From NCBI GenBank assembly GCA_964228145.1, contig CAXQZJ010000052.1:1-6450 (forward strand): a stretch of DNA of 6,450 nt, written 5' to 3'. Positions 1 to 5,405 of the stretch are shown piece by piece. Source of the DNA: Pseudobowmanella sp964228145. GTDB lineage: Bacteria > Pseudomonadota > Gammaproteobacteria > Enterobacterales > Alteromonadaceae. The stretch's first letter is position 1, and each line of letters begins with the position of its first letter. The notes below the pieces were generated by a model. It ran no database searches and was not told the origin of the DNA. It saw nothing but the letters and a program-made list of their open reading frames with translations. The translations under genes were made by a program, and so were the position numbers.

Positions 1-37
1 AGCCCCATAATAAGTCGGGTAGTAAGAGTAACCAGTT

Positions 38-41
38 GGAG
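38..41 (+). promoter_or_regulatory. Ribosome binding site fixing the TTG start of pomA
   Basis: GGAG, continuing as GGAGAGAG, lies 8 bases before the TTG at 50. Together with the in-frame stop at 29-31 it decides the pomA start. Confidence 0.7.
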
Positions 42-49
42 AGAGACCG

Positions 50-811
50 TTGGATTTAGCAACGCTGATCGGATTAATTGGCGCTATCGGCTTCGTCGTG
101 ATGGCGATGGTAATGGGTGGCGACCTGGGTATGTTTATCAATGTGCCCTCGGTGCTGATTGTTTTTGTAGGGTCATTGTTTGTGGTGCTGACTTCCTACA
201 CACTGGCGCAATTTTTAAGCGCGGGAAAAATCGCCGGTAAAGCGTTTATGTTCAAGAGCGATCAACCTGAAGAGCTGATTGCTAAGATTGTTGAAATGGC
301 CGACGCTGCGCGTAAAGGTGGCTTCTTGGCACTTGAAGAAGCCGAAATAAGCTCGCCCTTTATGCAAAAGGGCGTGGACATGCTGGTGGACGGCCATGAT
401 GTTGAGGTGGTGCGCACAACGCTGGGTAAAGATATTACTCTGACCACCGAGCGGCATGAATTTGGCGCCGGCATATTTAAAGCCTTGGGTGATGTCGCAC
501 CTGCGATGGGGATGATAGGAACCCTGATTGGCTTGGTTGCCATGCTATCTAACATGGATGATCCTAAAGCCATCGGGCCGGCAATGGCGGTAGCCTTGTT
601 AACGACCCTTTATGGCGCTTTTTTAGCTAACGTTATCTGTTTGCCTATTTCAGAAAAATTGAAGAACCGGGCTGGCGAAGAGGCGCTTAATCAGAGCCTT
701 ATTCTTGATGGCATCATTGGTATTGCCGATGGGCAAAACCCCCGCGTGATTGAAAGTATGTTGAAAAATTATCTGGCCGAAAGCAAGCGTGCGGTTAATA
801 CCGAGGAATAG
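50..811 (+). CDS. pomA: Flagellar motor stator protein PomA (MotA family, sodium type)
   Basis: Four-helix inner-membrane subunit of the flagellar stator; with PomB it conducts ions and pushes on the rotor protein FliG. The 253 residues equal Vibrio PomA in length, and the start (MDLATLIGLIG) is typical. Predicted membrane segments lie near residues 4-23, 34-52, 148-168 and 178-200, with a large cytoplasmic loop between the second and third. In that loop the rotor-facing charges R88, K89, E96, E97 and E99 are all present. D148, T158 and T186, which line the ion path in Vibrio PomA, are also kept, supporting sodium use (inference). Residue 31, Asp in Vibrio as I recall it, is Asn here. The start is TTG: an in-frame stop at 29-31 leaves no ATG upstream, and GGAG at 38-41 sits 8 bases before it. 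It is followed 5 bases later by pomB, so the two are surely cotranscribed. The promoter lies outside the window. Confidence 0.95.
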   Translation: MDLATLIGLIGAIGFVVMAMVMGGDLGMFINVPSVLIVFVGSLFVVLTSYTLAQFLSAGKIAGKAFMFKSDQPEELIAKIVEMADAARKGGFLALEEAEISSPFMQKGVDMLVDGHDVEVVRTTLGKDITLTTERHEFGAGIFKALGDVAPAMGMIGTLIGLVAMLSNMDDPKAIGPAMAVALLTTLYGAFLANVICLPISEKLKNRAGEEALNQSLILDGIIGIADGQNPRVIESMLKNYLAESKRAVNTEE

Positions 812-816
812 GGGCC

Positions 817-1752
817 ATGTCTGAGGAAAATTGTCCAAAGTGTCCACCCGAAGGTCTCCCGGCCTGGATGGGCACCTTTGCTGATCTGATGTCATTGCTG
901 ATGTGTTTCTTCGTGCTGCTGTTGGCCTTCTCAGAAATGGACGTACTGAAATTTAAACAGATTGCCGGCTCGATGAAATATGCCTTTGGTGTACAAAATA
1001 AACTTGAAGCCAAAGATATTCCCAAAGGTACCAGCGTTATTGCTATGGAGTTTCGGCCGGGCAGACCTGACCCTACGCCGATTGATACCATTGAGCAAAA
1101 TACCATTGATTTAACTAAGCCAACGCTTGAATTTCAGGAAGGTGAAGATGACTCTTCAGGCGGACAGCAGAATCAGGATGGCAATCAACGAGGCGGTCAG
1201 GCCCAGCAGAGCTCGGTAGATAGTGCCGGTGGCGCATCGACCAGCAGCAATGATCAGGAAAGCGTTAATGAGCGCATGAAGAAGGTTGCGGAACAACTTC
1301 AGGAGCAAATACTTGATGGCGCAGTAGAACTGGAGTCGCTGGGTCAGCAACTGATTATCCGTATTCGGGAGAAAGGGTCATTTTCCGCCGGTTCTGCATT
1401 TTTACAGCCACAATTTAAACCGATTATTCGACGCATCGGCGAGGCCTTGAGCGACATTCCCGGAGAGGTTGTGGTGTCCGGGCACACGGATGACCAAAAT
1501 ATTTCCAATGAATTGTATCGCTCGAACTGGGAATTATCCGTGCAGCGCGCGGTGGCCGTTGCAGAAGAGCTGCGTCAGGTTAGCAGTTTTGATGAAAATC
1601 GCATGTTGATTGTGGGTCGCGCCTCCACGCAGCCACTAGAGGAAAACGACTCAGCGGATAACCGCAGCCGCAACCGCAGGGTAGAAATTACCATTATGCA
1701 GGGTAAAGCCAAGGAGTCGAATCCAATCGATCTACTGCCTCCCGAAAGTTAA
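817..1752 (+). CDS. pomB: Flagellar motor stator protein PomB (MotB family, OmpA-like C-terminus)
   Basis: Peptidoglycan-anchored partner of PomA; its single helix carries the ion-binding aspartate of the stator. The 311 residues are close to Vibrio PomB. A short cytoplasmic tail with a CPKC pair (residues 6-9) leads to a membrane helix at about 20-38 within GTFADLMSLLMCFFVLLLAF; D23 matches the essential Asp24 of Vibrio PomB and P15 its conserved Pro16. A plug-like amphipathic stretch follows (about 41-60). Residues 107-147 form a Gln/Gly/Ser-rich low-complexity linker. The OmpA/MotB peptidoglycan-binding domain covers about 185-295, with SGHTDD (221-226), NWELSVQRA (237-245) and NRRVEI (287-292). 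The ATG lies 5 bases after the pomA stop, with GAGG at 803-806 inside the end of pomA as a possible ribosome site, suggesting coupled translation. Strong similarity to PomB rather than E. coli MotB makes sodium the likely ion, though sequence alone does not prove it. Confidence 0.95.
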   Translation: MSEENCPKCPPEGLPAWMGTFADLMSLLMCFFVLLLAFSEMDVLKFKQIAGSMKYAFGVQNKLEAKDIPKGTSVIAMEFRPGRPDPTPIDTIEQNTIDLTKPTLEFQEGEDDSSGGQQNQDGNQRGGQAQQSSVDSAGGASTSSNDQESVNERMKKVAEQLQEQILDGAVELESLGQQLIIRIREKGSFSAGSAFLQPQFKPIIRRIGEALSDIPGEVVVSGHTDDQNISNELYRSNWELSVQRAVAVAEELRQVSSFDENRMLIVGRASTQPLEENDSADNRSRNRRVEITIMQGKAKESNPIDLLPPES

Positions 1753-1759
1753 GCCTTTT

Positions 1760-1788
1760 TGCTTATCACCTTGGTGGCCGTGTATACT
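1760..1788 (+). promoter_or_regulatory. Candidate sigma-70 promoter for thiI
   Basis: TATACT at 1783-1788 matches five of six bases of the -10 consensus. The upstream box is weak: TTGCTT at 1759-1764 with an 18-base spacer, or TGCTTA at 1760-1765 with 17. Transcription would start near 1795, leaving a leader of roughly 25 bases before the thiI ATG. The placement between pomB and thiI fits a gene needing expression independent of motility. This is read by eye. Confidence 0.5.
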
Positions 1789-1797
1789 ACGCGGCCA
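1775..1797 (+). repeat. Near-perfect palindrome over the thiI -10 box
   Basis: Arms TGGCCGTGTA (1775-1784) and TACGCGGCCA (1788-1797) flank a three-base loop (1785-1787) and pair with one mismatch (T1781 against G1791), which would be a U-G wobble in RNA. No run of T follows on either strand, so it does not look like an intrinsic terminator. Because it covers the candidate -10 box, an operator is possible, as is a hairpin at the end of pomB readthrough transcripts. Confidence 0.5.
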
Positions 1798-1820
1798 TTA
1801 ATTCCCCCTGTGTATTTGTT

Positions 1821-3281
1821 ATGAAGTTTATAGTCCGCCTGCATGCCGAAATTACGATTAAAAGTAACTCGGTCCGTAAGCGCTTTACCCGCCTGCTAGA
1901 ATCGAATATCCGCAATGTATTTCGACCTTATCCTTTTGATGTTGGCGTAACCAACCAATGGGATAAGTTGATGGTAAACATAAAGACAGAAGACCCGGAA
2001 CTGATAGAACAGGCCAGACTGCAACTCAGCCGTATTCCGGGCATTGAATATTTCGCACAGATCCGTCAATCGACCTTCACAGATAAAGATGATGTCTTTC
2101 AGCAAGTCATGCCCTTATGGAAAGACAAGCTCGCGGGGAAGACCTTTGCCGTCAGGGTCAGACGCAAAGGTAAGCAGAACTTCAGCTCTACCGAGTTGGC
2201 AGCCTATGTAGGGGGCGGTCTGAATCAGCATTGTCAAAGTGCCGGGGTAAAACTTAAAAATCCTGATGTGACCATTGCTATAGAAGTGGAAGATGATCAG
2301 TTAATTCAGATTGTTCAGCGAACAAAAGGGTTAGGTGGCTTTCCTATCCCTACCCAAGGTCAGGTATTGTCGCTGATGTCTGGCGGCTTTGATTCTGGCG
2401 TTGCCAGTTACCATATGATTCGCCGCGGAACACGCACGCATTACGTGTTTTTCAACCTGGGCGGGCGGGAACATGAAATCGGCGTTCGTGAAGTTAGCCA
2501 CTACCTGTGGAAACGGTACGGCACATCCCATCGTGTGAAATTTATTGCGGTGGACTTTGCCCCTGTGGTGCAAATGATCCTCGAGCAGGTTGAGAATGGA
2601 CTGATGGGCGTGATGTTAAAGCGTATGATGCTTCGCGCCGCGGCCATCGTTGCAGAAAATTTGGGTATTGATGCGTTGGCTACCGGCGAGAGTATGGGGC
2701 AGGTGTCGAGTCAAACGCTGGCCAATTTAAATGTAATTGATCAAGTCACGAATAAATTGGTCTTGCGGCCTTTAATCTGTGCAGACAAACAAGAAATTAT
2801 TGATACCGCACGACAAATCGGTACCGAGGACTTTGCCAGAGTCATGCCGGAATATTGTGGGGTTATATCCAACAAGCCTACCGTGGCGGCGCCTTTGCAG
2901 CGGGTTGAAGAGATAGAAGCTCAACTGGATTTGACGGTTATCGACAACCTGGTCAAACAAGCTAATGTCGAAGATATTCGTTCAATTCTGGATAAAACGG
3001 AAGAAAAGCTGGTAGAGGTAGAGTCTGTCAGCGAGGTCGGCAATGCGGTTATCCTCGACGTCCGCGCGCCAGTGGAGCAGGAGAGATTGCCCCTTGAAGA
3101 GGTTACTGCTGAGGTGATACTGATGCCATTTTATCAACTCGCCAGTAAATTCGGTGATCTGCCCCAGGATAAACACTATTTGTTGTACTGTCAGCGTGGC
3201 GTAATGAGCAAGCTTCAGGCGTTATATCTGCAAGAGCAAGGTTTTACTAACGTCGCTGTGTACCAGCCAGAATCTCGCTAA
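1821..3281 (+). CDS. thiI: tRNA 4-thiouridine synthase / thiamin thiazole sulfur carrier ThiI
   Basis: Cytoplasmic enzyme that adenylates U8 of tRNA and replaces its oxygen with sulfur taken as persulfide from IscS, giving 4-thiouridine; in bacteria with the rhodanese domain it also passes sulfur to ThiS for the thiamin thiazole. The 486 residues compare with 482 in E. coli. The N-terminal ferredoxin-like and THUMP regions span about 1-170. The ATP PP-loop is SGGFDS at 187-192. C346 in MPEYCGVIS and C457 in LLYCQRGVMS correspond to the E. coli pair Cys344/Cys456 that carry the persulfide and form the turnover disulfide. The rhodanese domain runs from about 404 to the end, so both activities are expected. 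The start (MKFIVRLHAEITIKS) aligns with E. coli, but I see no Shine-Dalgarno motif before the ATG. Its last 35 bases overlap the convergent panE. Confidence 0.97.
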   Translation: MKFIVRLHAEITIKSNSVRKRFTRLLESNIRNVFRPYPFDVGVTNQWDKLMVNIKTEDPELIEQARLQLSRIPGIEYFAQIRQSTFTDKDDVFQQVMPLWKDKLAGKTFAVRVRRKGKQNFSSTELAAYVGGGLNQHCQSAGVKLKNPDVTIAIEVEDDQLIQIVQRTKGLGGFPIPTQGQVLSLMSGGFDSGVASYHMIRRGTRTHYVFFNLGGREHEIGVREVSHYLWKRYGTSHRVKFIAVDFAPVVQMILEQVENGLMGVMLKRMMLRAAAIVAENLGIDALATGESMGQVSSQTLANLNVIDQVTNKLVLRPLICADKQEIIDTARQIGTEDFARVMPEYCGVISNKPTVAAPLQRVEEIEAQLDLTVIDNLVKQANVEDIRSILDKTEEKLVEVESVSEVGNAVILDVRAPVEQERLPLEEVTAEVILMPFYQLASKFGDLPQDKHYLLYCQRGVMSKLQALYLQEQGFTNVAVYQPESR

Positions 3282-4128
3282 TAAGTTTGGCATTCAATGG
3301 CGTTGGGGTAGAGGTGCGTTGACCACAGCGCACTATGTGACCATTGATGTAGTTAATTTCGGTTGGTCGGTTAAAGTGCACATCCTGATGCATAGACGAG
3401 TAATTAACGGCCGTGGCTTTGGCCACGTCTGTTACTTGTTGGAACAGCACCGCAGGGTTTGCGATAAATCCGCAGGCCGTTATGACTGCACTTATTTCCT
3501 CGCATAGCGCTCGTATTTCAGGGGTATAGTGCGCAGCCAACAGCTCACCATTGCTTATGTTATATTTGGCAGTAAGTGGGTTGATAATGGCATTAATCGC
3601 AAGTTTGTCCCATTGGGCCTGTTGAATATGGGTGTGCCACTCAAATGGCGCCAGCAATACATTAAGCAAATCTTTGACAAGCTGAGACTGTTGCGGTGAA
3701 GCGGAAATATTACCGCCAATACTCAATCCCTTTCCGGTTAATTCGGTTGAAGTAGATGTGGTTTTACGCGCCCCTCGGCGGGTGATAACGGCCACCAGAG
3801 GCATTTCGGGCCAGTTCGCCAAAACCTGTTCGGCCACACCCATACCGTTATTCATCAAAACAACCGGCGTCGAGGCCGGCCATCGGTGTTTGTGCATGGC
3901 CAGCGCATCGGCTATTGCATGGGCCTTTAAGGGCACTAATATCATGGTGGGTTGAGAAATATCTTGCCTCGAAGAATTTACTATGTCGATTGAGCGCTCG
4001 CCATCCTGGACCCGCATGGGTTTCCATTGATTGTGAGGTAAGATGCGATGTGCCAGATTTTGCTGCTGGCATTCAAACGCCAACATTGAACCGATTGCTC
4101 CCTGACCCAAAATTACCACCTGTGCCAT
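3247..4128 (-). CDS. panE: 2-dehydropantoate 2-reductase (ketopantoate reductase)
   Basis: Cytoplasmic NADPH-dependent reduction of ketopantoate to pantoate, a step toward pantothenate and coenzyme A. The 293 residues compare with 303 in E. coli. The Rossmann start carries GQGAIG (8-13). K68 in VPLKA and N94 in NNGMG match the cofactor and substrate positions K72 and N98. K175 in WDKLAINAIINPLTA corresponds to catalytic Lys176, and E257 in SSMHQDVHFNRPTEINYINGH to Glu256, so the active site looks intact. The ATG overlaps the stop of the VanZ-like gene by one base (TAATG), and AGAGG (complement of 4139-4143) lies 10 bases upstream, so translation is likely coupled. The 3' end lies antisense inside thiI; the last 11 codons use that overlap. 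The family also contains reductases for other 2-oxo acids, but the motifs here are those of true PanE. Confidence 0.92.
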   Translation of the reverse strand: MAQVVILGQGAIGSMLAFECQQQNLAHRILPHNQWKPMRVQDGERSIDIVNSSRQDISQPTMILVPLKAHAIADALAMHKHRWPASTPVVLMNNGMGVAEQVLANWPEMPLVAVITRRGARKTTSTSTELTGKGLSIGGNISASPQQSQLVKDLLNVLLAPFEWHTHIQQAQWDKLAINAIINPLTAKYNISNGELLAAHYTPEIRALCEEISAVITACGFIANPAVLFQQVTDVAKATAVNYSSMHQDVHFNRPTEINYINGHIVRCGQRTSTPTPLNAKLISEILAGTQRR

Positions 4129-4520
4129 TAAGCCTTGGCCTCTATTTTCGCCAGATAAAATAAACCGCAGAAAATAACTGCACAGCTGACGCCGAGAAAA
4201 TTGGCGCCCAAGTCATCCAGACTGAAATGCCGGTAACTGACCAGAAATTGGCTCAGCTCACTGAAGCTGGCAAGAGCAAACAATCCGAGCGTTAACCAAC
4301 CCAGGGTAATTTTGAGGGCCAGCTTGCAGCCTAGGGTCAAACTAAAGAACAGGAATGCGTGGTTGAGCCAGTCGGTTTTGAACTGGAAAGGCACCTGTTG
4401 CTGAGGGATTAACAGCATTACCATGCCATAAATCAGCAGTACGAGCATCAATACAAATAAAATCGGGTGTCGTATCCATGACGGCGTATCAGGCATTGTG
4501 CGTTCTGGGTTATCTATCAC
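4128..4520 (-). CDS. VanZ-like small membrane protein
   Basis: Predicted four-helix inner-membrane protein of the VanZ-like family. Helices lie near residues 18-37, 52-70, 73-93 and 104-124. The family signature is in the second half: WLNHAFLFFSL (51-61), then SELSQF (87-92), an Arg at 97 and SLDDLGANFLGV (100-111). The name comes from the enterococcal teicoplanin-resistance protein, but stand-alone proteobacterial members have no established function and nothing here suggests antibiotic resistance. The listed start is GTG at 4520; an in-frame ATG at 4496 would give 122 residues and still precede the first helix. A promoter-like -10 at 4527-4532 would put transcription start at about the GTG, so the ATG may be the true start. 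Neither has a clear ribosome site. It begins 32 bases after the pseudouridine synthase stop and shares one base with panE, so the three probably form one transcription unit. Confidence 0.75.
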   Translation of the reverse strand: MIDNPERTMPDTPSWIRHPILFVLMLVLLIYGMVMLLIPQQQVPFQFKTDWLNHAFLFFSLTLGCKLALKITLGWLTLGLFALASFSELSQFLVSYRHFSLDDLGANFLGVSCAVIFCGLFYLAKIEAKA

Positions 4521-4526
4521 TGCACC

Positions 4527-4556
4527 AGTATACTCTCAACGGGCCAAGGTCATCAA
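4527..4556 (-). promoter_or_regulatory. Candidate internal promoter for VanZ-like gene and panE
   Basis: On the minus strand, TTGATG (complement of 4551-4556, four of six to -35) and TATACT (complement of 4527-4532, five of six to -10) are separated by 18 bases. The upstream box overlaps the stop of the pseudouridine synthase gene. Transcription would begin near 4520, on the annotated GTG of the VanZ-like gene. Confidence 0.45.
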
Positions 4557-5266
4557 TCAGGCCAACGTAAACTAAATGGATTTTCGAGCGCTTGCTGGTA
4601 GGGTGTTGGCGCAGATGAATCATCGCTTCGGTGCAACTGTTCATCGAGACTCAATAAACGCATCATGCTGTCCTCAGGCCAACAGGCGGCATTGATAGAT
4701 TGGTGTTGATAATTGAACTGCAGGGCGTAGGCATGCAGCATAACCCGCTCAGCATCGCTTCCGCTGTAGCCCTTATCTCCCAATATGGCGGCGCCAATGC
4801 TTTTCATGGCAACGCGCAGTTGATGCGTCTTTCCGGTGTAAGGACGAAGGATATACAAACGCTGTCCCGGCGCGCCGGCGTAGCTAAAAAAGCGTGTAGT
4901 CGCAGGATTATTGTTGCTCCTTAGCAGCATCCATTTACCGTTACGGGACTTATCCATATCCCCGCTGATCACACCTTGTTTCTTACGCGGTTTCTTGTCG
5001 CTGATCGCAAGATAAATTTTCTTCACCTGTTTTAATGCAAAGGCTTGGCTAAGTTCACTGGCCGCCTTCTGACACAGGGCAATAATCAGCAGGCCAGACG
5101 TCACCTTGTCTAGCCGGTGCACCAGATACAGTTTATTGTCAGGGAAGCCAGGTTGCAGGTACTCGAGTAACCCCTTGCTGTCATTTTCCCGATGGACACT
5201 GATGCCAGCAGGTTTATTCACGATAATAAAATCAGTATGTTGGTAAACGATGGGAATAGGACGCAA
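4553..5266 (-). CDS. RluA-family RNA pseudouridine synthase
   Basis: Converts a specific uridine in rRNA or tRNA to pseudouridine; the target cannot be read from sequence. The 237 residues are a single catalytic domain with no S4 RNA-binding domain. Motifs run in RluA order: NKPAGISVHRE (17-27), HRLDKVTSGLL (50-60) with catalytic D53, the conserved Tyr in VKKIYLA (81-87), RPYTGKTHQLRVAM (141-154), GDKGY (163-167) and LHAYAL (177-182). The stretch DKKPRKKQGVISGDMDKSR (90-108) resembles a RluA-like subfamily common in Vibrio and Shewanella rather than RluA, RluC, RluD or TruC themselves, so no symbol is given. The start is TTG: an in-frame stop lies five codons upstream (5279-5281) and no ATG intervenes; the only other option is an ATT one codon further up. 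No strong ribosome site is visible. It is divergent from gshA and heads the leftward unit with the VanZ-like gene and panE. Confidence 0.88.
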   Translation of the reverse strand: MRPIPIVYQHTDFIIVNKPAGISVHRENDSKGLLEYLQPGFPDNKLYLVHRLDKVTSGLLIIALCQKAASELSQAFALKQVKKIYLAISDKKPRKKQGVISGDMDKSRNGKWMLLRSNNNPATTRFFSYAGAPGQRLYILRPYTGKTHQLRVAMKSIGAAILGDKGYSGSDAERVMLHAYALQFNYQHQSINAACWPEDSMMRLLSLDEQLHRSDDSSAPTPYQQALENPFSLRWPD

Positions 5267-5297
5267 AATGAAACGGTCTTAGCTGTGGAATGAAAGC

Positions 5298-5325
5298 ATA
5301 ATACCATAGCCAAGGCGGGTGTGAG
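5298..5325 (-). promoter_or_regulatory. Weak candidate promoter for the pseudouridine synthase operon
   Basis: On the minus strand, TATTAT (complement of 5298-5303, five of six to -10) lies 16 bases after CTCACA (complement of 5320-5325, four of six to -35). It would start transcription near 5291, about 25 bases before the TTG start codon. The divergent intergenic region must hold a promoter for this gene unless expression is read through, but this assignment is tentative. Confidence 0.3.
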
Positions 5326-5347
5326 GGAATCCAAACGGCATTAAACC

Positions 5348-5376
5348 TTGAATTTATCCTGAAAAGCCCCAATCAT
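5348..5376 (+). promoter_or_regulatory. Very weak candidate promoter for gshA
   Basis: TTGAAT (5348-5353) and AATCAT (5371-5376), 17 bases apart, each match four of six consensus bases. Transcription would start near 5383, before the chosen TTG at 5406 but after the alternative TTG at 5376. No better pair stood out in the intergenic stretch 5267-5405, which otherwise holds nothing I can name. Confidence 0.2.
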
Positions 5377-5405
5377 TGCCATCTACAAAACAGCGGACTC
5401 AGATT

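Noticed and set aside
1..59. End of an upstream gene before pomA
   Set aside because: Two frames end here (stop at 8-10 and at 57-59), and either might be the tail of a preceding gene such as dxs, which precedes pomA in Vibrio. The fragment is too short and carries no recognisable residues, so no feature was called.
1138..1257. Gln/Gly/Ser-rich low-complexity stretch in pomB as a repeat or insertion
   Set aside because: A variable linker between the plug and the peptidoglycan-binding domain is normal in PomB, and total length is typical.
1750..1765. TAAGC/GCTTA stem with a T-rich loop after pomB as a terminator
   Set aside because: The stem is only five pairs, AT-rich, with the T-run in the loop rather than after the stem.
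3412..3427. CGTGGC-TTTG-GCCACG hairpin downstream of thiI as a terminator
   Set aside because: It lies about 130 bases past thiI inside panE, encodes ordinary PanE residues (DVAKATAVNY), and has no T-run on either strand.
4867..4878. Perfect 12-base palindrome CCGGCGCGCCGG
   Set aside because: It falls in the pseudouridine synthase coding sequence at an Ala/Pro/Gly-rich turn (AGAPGQR) and is explained by codon content; no second copy was seen.
5267..5405. Possible small RNA or riboswitch between the pseudouridine synthase and gshA
   Set aside because: No stable hairpin with a T-run, no known riboswitch core and no small open frame with a ribosome site could be seen in this 139-base divergent gap.
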